Numbered from the stretch's first letter, positions 1 to 15,200 are shown. The stretch: DNA of 64,000 nucleotides from Tyto alba (GCF_018691265.1 NW_024881322.1:3968001-4032000); one strand, 5' to 3'. Made by a program: numbers and translations. The notes: generated by a model from the letters alone, not told the origin.

Positions 1-3000
1 ACAACATCCCAGCACGGCCTCATCCCGCGTTTTCCAGAGCAAAAAGTTACCCACCAGCAGCTGGGCTGAAGCACGGGAGTGCTCCATGAGGGAAAGTGTG
101 AGGATTTGAGGCCAGGGAGAGGCATTCCCGACCAGGGGGATGTGCTGCATGCCGGGCCTCTTGCAGGGCACGGAGAGGGGCTGAACGCTGGGCAGGAGCC
201 AGTGCGGGGGGATGAGCTGGCTGGCAGGTTATCACCTCGGCTTTCTCTGTGCCTTACCTGTGCCTGCTTTACCCTGCAAAGTTTCTTTGTAGAAACAGCT
301 GCGTATTTTTGCAGGCTTCAGCGGTGAGTGGGCTAGCTGCCGGTGGATTGCTTGAACAGAGGGGTTTAAGGTGGCCAAGGGGCTCAAAGGTTTCATTCTG
401 CAGCTCAGGCAGCTGGATGCAGGGAATTAAATTGTGCAGCAGCAGCCCAACAAGCCTGGAAACGAGCCAGAGCCCCGGGCTGGATGGGGCTCACCATCCC
501 ACACGCTCGGGAGTCACCATGTGCTAGTCCTTCTTCCCCACGCACGACCCCACCACCCGGATTCTTCCCTTCACCCGCGGAGAGCTCGCAGAATGGCTGT
601 TTTCCTTAACCCCGTACTTATCAGGGCATCTACTAGGGGCACTCACAAAGCACAACCGGCCACTGGCGTGTGGTCAAACACAGGGGCTCGGCGCGAGCTG
701 AGGGAGATTGAGCTCACTCCTGGCAGGCGGCGAGGAGAACGTGAACCTGGGGTAAATGTAGCAATAATCCCCTTTTCCGAGCGGTGCTCTAGCTGGGGGA
801 TTTACATCCACTGAGCTGTTGAGCCTCCGTTTTAGGTCTGAGCTCTGATTGAATGCAAATGTCTTTAAATAAAGTCAAAGCAGAAAGGCTGCTGGGTATC
901 AGGCAAGCATTTAAATATCACGGAGCTACAAAGGAAGTGAGAGCCTCACCTTGCTCCACACACAGCTCCAGTCATTTACACATCAAGTAGGTGAATTCAA
1001 GAGTGCAGAAATAGACCTGTAAATATATGGAAATTCTGTTTTTGCAGTAGTTCATTTTCAAAGCACATCTACTTTTAGCATACATTTAGGGTCACACTCC
1101 ACCTCGCAGCCCTCATCCTGCTTTCCAGAACAAGTTGTTTCAGCTTGCTAGCTTTCCTCTACAAGTGAAGCATAAAATATAAGTAAACACCTAACTTTTA
1201 GGATTGTCACCACTTCCATCCTGCTAATTACTATCGCAAATTATGTACATATCCAAAAGTGTCTAAATTTCAGTGTAGTACCTTCTTGCTACTTGCATTT
1301 CTTATTTTTAAAACATACGTGGCAAATATTTCCATATATTTCTATATTCTACTGACCACATGCAAATCTTAAGGTAGGATACTCCTGTGACCAAAACGCA
1401 GTGAGGCAAACTGGAATAGAGTCAAGGCCCTCCACTCCTCTTGTTAAAAATGGATTTATGATCTTTAGTAACAAGTCTTGTTATACATCTTGACTTTTTT
1501 ATCTTACCTCAGGCAGTCCAGTGTCCCCCCTACCTCAGGCTTTGCCATCAGCTCATTTTTGACTTGGGAGAATTCTGTTTCTCGTAATTTCCTGAGCGCT
1601 ACAGGAGACAGCCACTCTTTAAATGTTTCCCATCCAAGTACCAGTCTGAGGCAACCGTGCCCAGCTTGGGAAACAGAACTTGCATTCAAAGGACAAACTT
1701 TAGTCAAAGTAGGGATACCAAAACTTTACAGCAGCCCACATAGCACAGATCCCAGACCTCCAGCCGGACTTCCCTCTAGCTGGAGCAGAAGTCATCCTCC
1801 TTACCTCGCTCCGTAAGCCATGTTGTTGTGGGGCAGACCTAGCTAGCCCAAATAAAACTGGAGAGGAGGGAGCTCGGAGATGGAAATGCTAGCTTGCCAT
1901 CTAGTTCCAGCGCCCAGAAAGCTATCGGTAAGACAAAGATTCAGTGGTTTAGGGAGGCAATGAGGAATTAATTGTATGAGAAGATGCTTCAGTTTAGCAC
2001 TTAGCTGGATTACAGATGCTGGTCGCCCGGGGCTTTGCTGTCTCCTTGCAGGCACTCCTTCCACAGCAGGCTCCCCCCTGCTCTAGCCCAGAACGTCACA
2101 CTGACCCCCGCCACGTCAGCCGGGTTCTCCTCTCGCCTTCTTTGCCAGCCCTTGCTCTCTCTATGCTCTAGGCACCCCTGAGCCTCTCCTCACCCTTTCC
2201 CTTACCCAGAGCTGAACCAGCTCTTGAAGCAAATTCTCATGCTCCCTGCTGCTCTTCAGCTGAATTTTGCTCTTTTCAGCCGCATCGTTCATTTTCGGCT
2301 CTTACTGTTCCTTGTGGTGTATGCTGTCATTCCAGTAATGTGCCTCTGCTCTGTGCACTGGTCCATCCATCACCTGCCTGAAAACCTGAAGTCTCCATCC
2401 ATTTTCATCTACTGCCAGAAAGCAGTTGCTGCACACACCTGTGTCCTGATCTGATCTCACTGGTCCCACTGAAACGTGTCTCTCTCCAGTTACCGTTAGT
2501 GACTCCCCCTCTGACAATTTTCACTTGTGTTTCTGACAAAACAAACCCCCAGGTGAAGGCTTCTGCCAACTCGGGTGCGCTGCCATGCTTAAACATAACA
2601 GGATGGGCTGAAGGTGAACTGGCCAATGTAAAGGAACCCAACAAAATGGCAGATACGTGGAGGAGCCCTAAGAAATTATCCATTTAAACAGCCATTGACT
2701 ACTTAGTCTTCTGGAGGCTCACATCGTAATGAACGCTAACAAAACAGGCATTCCTGAATACATCTGCTCATACACTGATTCCAGATGTTTTTCTTGTATT
2801 TAACCTTGTCTTACTCCCAGTCAAAAATCTGAATAACAGTGATCTGGAAGTGCTGGGAATCTGAAGAACCGCAATGGACCACAGAGAGTGTTTCAGACAG
2901 AGCCTGTCACACCAGTTCAGCACAAACAGTTGTAGCAACCTTAAAAAGATAAGGTTTAAAAAGAAATGCCAGCGATGGTTTAATCCGACTGAAACCAGAT

Positions 3001-3119
3001 GATGACATTTCTCCTGTTTGGACCCATTTTTCCAAGCTCGACGCCTACAAATTCACATTCTTCATTTCCATTTTGCAATCAGATACAAACGGGGACTTTC
3101 TTGTGATGGTTGTGAATGT
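1..3119. other. Flank downstream of ABHD5, no gene recognised
   Basis: Only short open frames without recognisable protein families. The first 0.8 kb is richer in G+C than the rest. No tRNA, LTR or clear CR1 was seen. This lies beyond the likely ABHD5 transcript end. Confidence 0.4.
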
Positions 3120-6115
3120 TTTATTATAGAGTCTTATCAATAAATTACTTCTCTGAAAATCAGTTTTTCAGAGCTAAAATCTAATCTGGCAGGGTTCAAT
3201 AAGTAACAAGATGAACTCAGCCATGCAAACAAAATATTACTAAGTTACTTTAATAAAATTTTATCACAACAACCTCAGGAAGAATAGCATGTCCTGGCAA
3301 CTTAGACAGTTAATCTTGGATTTTTATTAATATTTCGGATTCTTTTTGTTAAGCCCTAGCTGTCTTCATTTTGATGCTAGAATGGGATAGATTTTTGGGT
3401 GTCTTTATGCCTGTGATTATTGTCTTACTTTATAGCGCTGTAATAAAAATAGTACCATCAGTGTTCAGTGCTCATCACAGTATATTTAAGCAACTGGTCA
3501 TTGCACTGAAACAGAACTTCTGGAGAAACTGAGCTTATTCCTAGACAGTAATTGCTCACAAAAGGTCCAGCTCCTAAGTCTTTTCAGTATGTGCCATTCA
3601 TTTTCTGTTCAGCACCTCTTAGGATGTTTATTAAAGTAACTTTATTGGGTTATGTTGCACACAATAGGATATTCAGAATTCCATCTTGACCTTCACAGCA
3701 GTATCTAATACTTCCTGGAAGATAACCAACAAACATTTTCTTTGTATATACAATCAGCATTCTGAGCTTGCAGCTACTTGTTGACAAATGCTTACCAGTT
3801 TCGGTTAACATACAAGAAAACCTAAGAACATTGAGACATTTGAAAATAAGCATTACTATATTTTTAATGTATTTTGGATGGTTTAGCTCAACTTATTAAT
3901 TACTCTTGATTTCCAGGACTTAATTACACACAATTTTTACAAAAGCAACATCATGTCTTAACATTAATCAACCATAACATTTAAGACTTTTATTGTGCAA
4001 AACTTAAGCAATAAGTCTTATTAGTACAGTAAGCTGAAAAAGAAAGGGATATTTAAAACAATATTCACATTCAGTGTGCAATTTTTATCCCTCCTTCCAT
4101 CTTTTGATGTGGAATCTAGAATTCTCATCAGTAAGTGCTATCTGAAAATACCAATAGTTTGTTTCACCTTTTGTTACTTGAAGGAGACTCTGAATATATT
4201 TTTGCATAAGGTTTTTACACAGAATTAAAACAGCTGTTTAAGTGGATAAGTACAAATTAACACACTGAAAAGGGTGAAAAAATACATACTAAAGGCATCC
4301 ATCTAAATGGTGGCATGACTGATAATTTATAGCTTATATTAAAAAATATAACCGATACTCTGATTTTCCATTCCGAACTCAAGATTTTAGCAAATAACCC
4401 ACAATAAAAAAAATAATAATTCTGGCATCTGCTAATTGAAAAAGTAATTTAATTCCATAGTTACTTTTAATTAAAATCTTTACCTTGTTAGATATTAAGT
4501 GCTACCAGTCAAGGCAGTCACAAAGACTGTTTGATGTTTACATAGCATGATATATATAAATAACTCCTTCAGAAAGAGAGAGATTATGTTCAGCCAGGAA
4601 CATAATCAGAGTATTTCCTGAATGTTTTAGGTGTCTTTGCCTTCTACATCATAAGTATGTGCAACAATTCCTTAATTTGAGAAAAAAATGCACAGAATTC
4701 CACTCAAGTTTTAAGATGGTACTATCATTAATTCAAACTCTCTATGTATAAAAGTATCAAGAACTCTTCAGTAGTCAATTTAATATTCAAAAGCAGATCA
4801 ATAGCTTTATGTAAACTTGTTAAAAAACAAACCACCACATAATTTGGCTTTAAAGTGACAATGTATTTTGCTTAATATAATTTACTAAGCATGTGAAGAA
4901 CTAATGTCATACTACAATTTCAAAAAGATGCAGAGACTGGATTATCTCTGATACTGAAGTACTCAGTTAAAATATATAATTATATAAGGAATCTCCAAAA
5001 CATATAATTTGTTACAGTGGTATTGTTCATTCCAGTAATAATCCTTCCTATAAGGAGGCTACATGTTAACTAAAATACATTAACCTGTTGTAGTTCCCAA
5101 TTAGAGAACATCAATATTCTCCCACTGCTGCTCCGCCACCCTGAATTTACTAAAAAGAGGACTAGGTTTTCTACCTAAAAAAGCCAAGGGAATTACCCTC
5201 ACTATCCAGATGGCCATTCCCTAGCCCTAATCAAAATCTTGTCAATTTATCTACAATTGTTAGCTTTAGGCTAGTACAAATCTTCCATTAAGGCGTTAAA
5301 ATAGATGGAGCAACTAACAAGCCATCTTCTGTATTTTAAATCACTGAATTCTGCACATCAAAATATTTATGGAAGCATCAGTGCTGGTGACATCACTGAC
5401 TCTTACAAACTGAGCCTTCCGTAAAAGTTGCACAGATGGAAAAACATGCCTCGAGATAAACGGAAATAAAATCCAACAGAAGAAAGATTATCTAATATCA
5501 AGCCCCAATTCCTTACAAACTAACACACATATTTCAGTGACAGACACTGTGCATTATTTTGGCCCAGTCCCTCTCCCAAAATCAGCTTCATAAGTTGTTA
5601 TCACTCTAATAAAAAAAATTTCAGCCTCTTAAAATATTGCATATGGACTCCAGATTCCAAAAATAAAACGTATAAGCAATTTCATATCCCTGCTATGAAA
5701 CATCAACTAAAAACCATGAATGTTTATAAAGAAACCAAATTGCATTTTATACACTGTATTTATATAGATACAGTTCTCTGTTAGTGGAGAATTCAGCATC
5801 TTTAGAAGTTCAACACGTGCAATATTCAATGACACTTTGAAGAGAATTCCAGTCTAAAAAGTTATATGTAATTTCATATATGACAGGCCAATAATCTAAA
5901 AACCAATCTCAAACAAAGCTGTACAAAGTTTGCTTCAAATCTCCCTATGCCCCCCCCAAAAGGCACTAAGTGGTTAAAGTGTGCAAATGGCTTCTTAGAA
6001 GAAACAGTGTGCAAACAGAGCCTGTTCCAGTAGCTCCACAGTCTTTAGTGATTTCCTAGAGAGTATTGCTATTAAATGCTATCTATGGTATGACTTGCCA
6101 AAGAACAGAAGACAG
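3120..6115 (-). other. ABHD5: Probable ABHD5 3' untranslated region (end uncertain)
   Basis: AT-rich sequence directly after the ABHD5 stop, with no other gene in it. On the minus strand, AATAAA hexamers lie at 3989-3994, 3641-3646, 3627-3632, 3323-3328 and 3120-3125. Any of these could be used, and the real cleavage site cannot be chosen from sequence alone. The outer limit given is the most distal of these signals. Confidence 0.45.
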
Positions 6116-6205
6116 TCAGTCCACAGAATCACAGATATCTTTCACTTTCTCATTGAAGTCTTCGGGTTGATCGGCATACACGTAATGACCTGCACCGAGG
6201 ATAGC
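6116..6205 (-). CDS. ABHD5: ABHD5 coding exon 7 with stop codon
   Basis: 90 nt after acceptor TTTACCCTCTAG. It encodes the last 29 residues, with GAGHYVYAD (Gly320, HX4D His321 to Asp326) and the C-terminal ICDSVD, then TGA at 6118-6116. Confidence 0.96.
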   Translation of the reverse strand, partial: AILGAGHYVYADQPEDFNEKVKDICDSVD

Positions 6206-9200
6206 CTAGAGGGTAAAGGTGAAGAAACAGGTCAAAATCACAAGAATGTAATAAACAAATAAATGAACACTGGGATATGTGAAGAACCTGACTTTTACAG
6301 TTACCTACTTGATACATTATTACTTGAAAAGACAAATTTCAAAACTGAAACTGCTCTCTTGCACCCAGCCTGCGTTAGTGCAGTTAGCACAACTGCTGCC
6401 AGGAGGTGGTATCATACAGACTAAAAGGGACTGTGAACATAAGGAAAACCAAAAGCTTGTTTCACCTGTGAAGGAACTTTGCTGCATAGGAAAAGAGGGT
6501 AAAACTACCGCTTATTCAGCTGCACACTTTGTTGAAAAAAACCACCATTCACATGGACACAAGTCACTGGAGAATAAACCTAGGGGAATGTGCTTTACCT
6601 ATCAAAATTCTGATTCGTCTTCATCCCCTTTGTTCTCCACTCAAATAGTGTTGCAGGTTGCTCTTTAGTTCTTTAAGTATTTGCATTAGAGAGAGCATCA
6701 AATCATTCGTATTCTCTTATTGCAAAAATTATATGGAAGACACTAAAGAAGGTACTAGGATAAATGATTAAGAACTCAGAAGCTTAAATTGCCAGGGATT
6801 TTCTAGACTGGTGGAGGCAAATTTCAACCTTCTGAATTAACAACTACTATGTTAAGCAGGGACAGGTAAAATCCAAATGATGAAATATATGGAGGGAAAA
6901 ACCCACATTTGTGACCTAGATTATTTCACAGCAACTATGTAACAAAATAAAGGGCTTAAGTAACCACACACAGAGTGGTTACCTGATTTCTACAATTTAT
7001 CATTCACTGCCAAAACTGGTAGGAAGCAAGCTATCACCATAGCGTACAGCAAAGGTACTCGACCTATTTTCTTTCCATCTTATAATCAGTCCAAGATTAA
7101 TTTGTATTTAAATCTATTTTTCCCCTCCCTCTATTAAAACACTCCCTCTGAAGTCACCAACTGAAGCCAATAAAAGTATAGCTATGTTACTATATTAAGA
7201 AACCCCACAAAGTAAAAATTAATTAGAAATAAACACATTACAAACCCCCAGAACCTCTGTGCATTTTACCAAGGATGGCACTGCCAGTTCTTATCTCAGC
7301 CTCATGGGAACCCTTTCCCTCCTGTGTTTTTTTTTTTTTTTCATGTCCCTATAATTTCCAACACTCCAATGTACCTTTTAGAATCTTATTTGGCCTAACA
7401 AAATTTTAAACTGGAAATAAAGTTTTCCACAGTTCCTTCTAAAAGCCACTGACTAGACTGGAAAAATCTGCCCTCAATGGTATATGCTTAACCTAGCAAT
7501 ACACAGTACACTTCTTAACAGTGACTTTTTGTTACAACTTTCTGGTTAAGCAGTTAAGTGACAGTTTCAGTCTGGATGTCTGCGTTTATGAAACATTTGT
7601 GCTCTTTAACACATGTAAACAGTTCAATAACAGTGTCTTTTCTCTGCAATCCAGCTTTGATGCCAGCTATATCAAGATTATAAAATTTTATTTGAATGAC
7701 TTGTTGCAGTATATTATCAACATCACATATTGTACACTTCTGTCCAGATAGATCTAGACATCAGGAAGAAGACAGCTGGTGTATTCAACCATTTTATCAC
7801 CTCACTGCATTGTAACATATATGCATATTCAATTATCATGGCTGACTGATGTGACGATGCCTGAAGAATACTTCTAAATTTGTTCGTTTTTATAGAAACC
7901 AACAAAAAACTGCAGTGTGGACACTCGCATCAAGTTGCAAGCACACACATTTCAAATGATGTCATACCTCTAAACAAGAATGTATCAGCTAGGAAAACAG
8001 CGCTAAGTATTTTTTTAGTGACTTAAAGAAAGATGCTTCCAAGAACCTAAGCACCAGGTACAAACCACTCTTATCAGAGAAACAAAAGCATTACACAGAC
8101 AGGCTAGAACAGTTTATGAGAGCCTCCTCACTATGTCATACATAAATGCAGATATTAGGACTGCTGTGGTTTAAAACACAGACAAAACCCCAGATACATA
8201 GCAGTGACCACAAAAACTACTTGCGTTAGCACACTGCAGAGCAGAGCATTCTGTAGAGTGGATGAATGACCTCGCTCAAAGATCAAATTCAGTTTCTAGT
8301 GCTACACTAGGTTTCCTTAGTACTCTGGGAACTCAGTGCTCTTTTGCCTAGGTTTTCTCTGATCTAACACTTGTCTTCTCTCTCTGTTACAGAAATCAGA
8401 AGTTATAAACCCAGGCTTTAAATCAAAGCGCCAGCATTTCCACAGTTGGTATAAAAAACCATAGTTATGATTTAAACAAATTCACACAATAAACAAACTT
8501 TAAAAGTCAACTTACTATTGTCTTCACATACGAGTTTGGTCTCAGAGACTGGATAGTACTGCCAGAATTGCCATCTATACATGAACGTGCTCCATAGACC
8601 ACAGTGATAGGAATGTCTCGATCCATTTGTGGAATCCGTTGCAGCATTGGCCTTTTTGCCCATCCGTAAGGAATAGTCATGTTCTTGAAAGCTGTTTCAC
8701 CACTTCAGGTCATTCAAAAGGGTAAAAACAATTAAATTTCCGTTGGACCTGCCTTTTCTCTAAATCAAAGTACCTGTGCCTTTTGGCCACACAGAGTGCA
8801 ATAGTACATGAGGCTGGGATTTTTTACTATTAAGAAATGTAAGTTTTCAAGGTTTAGATGCAATTTGCAATAGAAAGAGCCTATGTTTTTACAGTACTGA
8901 GTGATAACACTTAAAAGAATTAAATGCTTTATTTTTGAAGTTTTTTAAGTATTTCTTTACAAATTAAACCACTGTAACAATTTTTTTACTAAAAACTAGT
9001 GCCCAGACTCTCTCAAAATTAACACACAAGTAGTTTAGAAGAAATACAGAATTAGGATAGCTTTTACATTTATCAGTTTCTGGAATTCAGAAAAAGTGCA
9101 ATGCTATTTTTTTCTTCAGTTAATACAATAAATGTTACAATAAAAAAAATAAAAAAAAAAAAAAAAAGCATGCACACTGTTGCCATGGCCTTTGGAGGGA

Positions 9201-12200
9201 GTAGAAGGCACTCAGTAAATGAAAGACAGCCTTCAAAACATACTCTGGGAAACTCATACTCACCTGGGTGACTGCACATTGCAGTGATAGATATATTCAG
9301 CCACAGTGTTGTCATCAAACATTGATGAATACTTTCGCTTGAAATCTGGTCTTAAACGCTGAACAAGGCTTAATCCTGTTAAAACAGAAAACACTGTTAG
9401 AGGAGGAATTAGTATAGGCAATTTTATCAGATTGCCTAATGCTTTTCATTACAACTGTCCAAACATGTTCCCTGGAAACCTGTGGCTAAGCTCGATGACT
9501 TCTAAACCAATGTTTTGTTTCACCACTTTCATGTCTTAGGAAAACATGATGGCATTACACCAAATAGGAATGAAACATAAATATTCTAAAGGATTTTATG
9601 CTTCACCAGAAGAGGAGCAATTCAATTCCTCCTGAATACATATTGGGAATGTTTGAGAAGGGCCGCTGCAGCAGTAGAAGAAAGATGCAAAGGGGACCAG
9701 CAAAAGGACAGAGCAGGGTATCTTTTTGCCACCAGTTTAGTCTCACATGATACCAACACTATCTTTCTCCTTGCTCTGGCAGCACTGGGTGGGCCAAAAG
9801 CATCCCACCTTTCACAACCAGAAGGCATCGTTGAAAAAGCTGGGCTGTTTTTCTTCCCTAGATATAAGCCTGTGCTCTCCTTTTACAGAACAGTCATCTT
9901 CTGAAGCTAGTTCATCTAACTAGTGTTTAGTTGAAAGAACAGAAGTCTCTGCTGAAAAACAGGTATATAAATCTTGACGTGAGTATAAGCCACAAAAGCT
10001 GGTATAAGTTAAGAGATTTAACCTAGTCATTGTCCCTATGCTCTCTTAAAAGCCAAAGTAGAGAAGTGGGTCCCTTCAGGGGCCAGTTCAGGCTTTCTGA
10101 AGATAAACTCCTATTCTGAATCACTTCTTTAAGAAAGAAGCCTCTTCTAGTTGACCATCGGATCTTTGGGACAAGAACCTCATCAAAGGCTAGTCTTAGT
10201 CTAAGAATATTATTCATCCCTGAAGAGATAGGCTCACAGTTTACCACTTGGGTTTATCAACTGAAAACACTGTAATTAATCTGGGCAATTATGATGATGT
10301 CACTTCTTCCCACCAGTCCCTGGCCAAAGGCCTGGTACTATTTATGTAGACCTTGTCACAGTGATCTATGCTTTTGTAACCTTGAGATCAGACTATTGCA
10401 ACACACCCTTATGTATGCTTTAAACCAATTTAGAAAACTAATACAGTACAAGAGAAAATAATTCCCTTATGAAACAGTCATTTAAGTCCCGAAGCGATGA
10501 AGATTTTGCAAACGTTCTGCAATTTGCTCTGCTCCTTGTATTTTCTCTACAGAGTTCAATTAATGGACTTCTGCTTTTTTGTCCGTCTGTTTGGGGTGTT
10601 TTTGAACACAAATGATACAGCTGGCTTGGAACAAGAATTCGTGGAAGAAAAAGACTAATTCTGTTGTCTTCCCCTGTTATCAGCATAGAGGCTACAGCAT
10701 CCCCATTTCCAGTAACTAGGGGACTGAAAGTTACCAAATTTTAGAATTCACTTTCCATTTTGACAAAAAGTGTTTTGTCTGTGGGTCCAATTGCAAAACT
10801 GTTCTTCCCTGCAAATTTACAGGGGGGAGTAAAACAAGGAGTCAAGGCACCTTGGAATAAATTTTGGAATCAAATCACACTGGTTTAATTATCATAATGT
10901 TTACTGAAGACACCCTGAGTTGTCTGGCTGATGTTTTCCAGTGTCTATCGAAATGCTTGCGCTGGTTTTGGCTGAGATAGAGTTATTTTCTTCACAGTAC
11001 CTAATATGGGGCTATGTTTTGGATGTGTCCTGAAAACAGTGTTGATAATACAGGGATGTTTCAGTTACTGCTGAGCAGTGCTTACACAAAGTCAAGGCCT
11101 ATTTATCTTCTCACCCCACCCCACCAGCGAGCAGGCTGGGGGCGCACAAGAAGTTGGGAGGGGACACAGATGGGACAGCTGACCCCAACTGACCCAAGGG
11201 ATATCCCATACGGTACGACATCATACTCAGCATATAAAGCTGGAGAAAAAAGAAGGAAGGGGAGGGGGACATTCAGAGTGATGGCATTTGTCTTCCCAAG
11301 TAACAGCTGCGTGTGATGGAGCCCTGCTTTCCTGGGGATGGCTGAGCACCTGCCTGCTGGTGGGATGTGGTCAATGAATTCCTTGTTTTGCTTTGCTTGC
11401 AGGCACGGCTTTTGCGTTACCTATTAAATTGGTTTTAGCTCAACTCACAAATCTTCTCACTCTTCTGATTCTCTCCCCCATCCCACCAGGGGGGAATGGG
11501 CAGGTGGCTGTGTGGGGGCTCAGTTGCCGGCTGGGGTTAAACCATAACAATGCTAGAAGAAGACTCTTGAGTTTGACAAAAAGGCTGTGGTCACAGTGAC
11601 ATTAACTGATGTCCTGAGCAATTTTTAGGCATTCAGGAATGGAATTTTCAAATCCAACCTAAGCACCAAAACCCCTATACTGTGAGCCTCCTGGGTGACT
11701 CTTCCAGTTAAGTGAAGGAAAACATGCAAATCAACTAACTGGAAACCACTCAAAGAAAAATCACTCTTTTGATTCTCTCTCTTTCCCAGGTTTAAGTATC
11801 TGCCTGCAGGTCTGATTAAATATCCATGTGATACCACCGTGATATCGCAGAGAACCTGGCTCATATTTAAGTGCCTAACTCATACCTTTGACCAAGGGCA
11901 ATTGGTTTTATAGTGTGGATAAGGCAGCTATGCCTACCCAGCAGCTTAAGCACATGCGCATGTAGAAGGAAACCTGGGTTTGGCTCAGTGCCTTCATCAG
12001 GTTGGGTTTGATGCCTGCCTTGCAGCACAGTGTTTAAACTTACCCTTCTCTAAGAACTATGCTTCACCTGTCAAGACTTGCACGTTGAGTTGATGATGGA
12101 AACACGTGGAGTGAGAAATGGATAAAAAAATTTTGAAAAGCACTCTCTCCACAGCAACCTATAAACGAGGCTAGGTTGGGGACACCTTGCCAAGACAAGG

Positions 12201-15200
12201 TCTGTTTCTGCAACATGGTTTTGACTGCACTTACTTGCTAAGGGAGACAACTTCAGCTTTGAACTCTTCCACATGGATTGATTTATGCATGCATTTGTAT
12301 TGGATAAAAGACATTAAATCAGTGCTTATCACTCAATATGCCTCAGGCTGTTTTGTTAACCAAATTATCATATTACTTAAAAAAAAAAATCTGTTCATAG
12401 AAAACATGTTGCTTGTCTGAAAAGCTAATTTTGTCACACTCCCAAAACCAGTCAAATAGATCAGCATATTAAAATACATATTCTATAAAAAGATATTTAG
12501 GAAACAAACATGCTTTAAATGTAAACAAAGCCTAGAAATGTCACTAGTCTATCTTCAGAATGAATACTAAAAATGATGAAGTAAGTTAATTGTAACTTGT
12601 GAGGGGCCTGAAGGATATCTTTTTCCAAGCCTCTCCAGCAGATATTCCTGTAGTACTGAGAGTAATAGACAGACAACCTCTCTCCCTTCTAGAAGGAACA
12701 CATATGATGAATTTAAGATTTGATCACACACTTCTCCCTAAAACTATAGTATTTTTGGTCATCCCTACCTAGTCCTAGGGTTAGGGTGTATAGAGTTTAC
12801 CTAATATCTCATCAGTGCTGTTGAAGAAATGTAGAAATATGAAGGATAGACTGTCACTTTAATGAAGGACTCCAAGGAGACCCACAAAATTTGCTAGGGT
12901 AATAAGAAAATGGCTAGTGGAAAGAACTCAGTTTCAATTTAGCTCCTCTAAACTCAGGCCAAAGATAAATGAGTTTATGAGAGACTGCCTTCTAATGTTA
13001 AGTGAATTTGGAAATCCTGTTTGTCCATCAAACTGCAGTTGAAGGGAAACTAAACGGACTGTGACCGGAGGCAACCAGAAAAACACCTTTTCACATTCAC
13101 GCCTCTTTGTCAGGCTTCCCCAACAGATGTCCACATGATCTGACTCCCTGTAAGAGTAGCTTACAATAATATAATGTAGCTTACTATAAGCTATCATACT
13201 AGTATTTCTAATAGAAAAAACTTGCCCTCTTTTCCTAAGGAGTTCCATCTCTCCACAACCCCTCCCCACTTTCTCCTCCAACTCTTTTCTCTGTGGGTGA
13301 TATGGGCTTGCAACAAAGCTTATCTTAATGGGGTATCTGCCCCATGTTTATGATTAATGAAAACAGAAACGGTATTTAAAAGTATCTAAAACTCACCAAA
13401 GGGTCCTGCTATCCTCAGCCCAGCTAATGGATTAAATGGACTCAATATAGCTCCTAGTGCTTTGATCCAGATTGGAATTGGTCTTTCGTGTTCAGCATTG
13501 TCAGGCCTCTCTGGAAAACCCCATGGCTCCACTAAGATAAGATGTTTCACCCTGTTGGCAAAAAAAGGTCCAGAGGTTTAGAGTACATTAATTTTTCTTT
13601 GACTGAGTATGACAGAAATATCTGTGGACTATGCAACCTGTTTTAGTCACTTCTATTATAGTGGCTTATTACCTAGTTTCTGATTCATCAATGGTTTTGC
13701 TTTTGATTGCTAATTAGAGGTAGATCGAATTGCAACTAATCATATGTATGAACACCAGAAACTTGGAAGCTCATGTCACAAAGAGAAACTCAGTATTCCA
13801 TAGATACCCACTGTCATACACATATGAGAAAAAGGCCAGTCTTGTTTCTATTTTTAAAAATAGCCTAATCTATATGCTCAGTCAATATTACTTGCAGGAG
13901 CAGTTTAATTTGAGAGAAAAGAAGATAATTGCATCTGTTTCACTTAAGTGAACTTGCTAAGTCTTTCTTTTCCAAGCCATCTAAGATCTCTGCTGTAAGA
14001 AGAGATGTAATTTATCTGAAAAATCATCTTATCAAAGTAAAATTTGAACTGAGGCAGAGCAAAATTAGCAGATGTTTTCTAAACTTATTGATTTGAGGTC
14101 ATGAAAGAAACATCAGAGATACAATTTATAAAACTATTACTCAAAGGAATCTCAGTACAGAGGGCATAGTAAGAGTCTCCAGCAGATGCAACTATCAATC
14201 ACTTCACGTTGCAAGTTCCCCTCAAACAAAAAATCTATTTCATCTTGGTAGACTGAAATTGTTGATTTCTGTTTAATCCCATAATAACACCTACTCTAAC
14301 TGTCCTAGATAGTGCCAATTTCTGAAAAATGGACTCTATAGTTTTGCATATTCGAGGTGATTTTCCATGCAAACTTCCTCATCTTTACTTTCTTTTTCAT
14401 TCCTTTCTTCTCTTTCAAAGCCATTAGGCTAGATATTTAATACAGCAGAGTTCTTAGTGCCTCAAATGATGTCAGAAGTGATTCCAGAGGCTATTTCTGG
14501 ACTATAATCAGTTGGGAAACCAAAAATCTGTGCTTGAAATGAGGGGCTGAAAAGGATTAAGCTCACAAAGATGTTCCTTGCTGTCAGCTCAGCCATGAGC
14601 TGCAAACACCAACGGTAAGAGAGGACTGGGTAGAATTTAACTACACAGACCAAGCAGGATAGATTAGAGGCTGAAGAGTGCAAGCAGTGAGGAGCCATTC
14701 AGGAGAGCCACACATTCTGTGCACAAATGGGCATTAAACATAAGACAGCAAGCACATGAATAGAGTCAGCTTTTCTTCGTTTCCTTTCTCAGTACTTTCC
14801 TTCCTATTTGGAATTTCTCCTTTTGGTAATTAAAGCCTAAAACATAACCCAGGATAACGGGCACTTGACCATGCGAATCATTCCAAAACTAGTAGCCCAG
14901 AAGTTGCAGTATTTGAAAATCCTGATCCACCAACACCCGGAAATATTCTAAAGGGGAATCTTTATGGACTAGTAAACTCAGTTGTTCCATGAACAACTTG
15001 GGTACAATCTAGTAAATTAACAGATCATCTAAACTTGGAGAAACAGATCTACTTTCCTAACAATATGTATCCAGTATCCTTTAAGCCTCTAATGCATTGT
15101 TAGATAATCTGGCTGAAAGCTGTGCTATATTTATCGTTCGATTCAATGCTGTCTTAAGATCCTACCAACCAATTTGCTAATTTGATGGCGTTAGTTTAAT

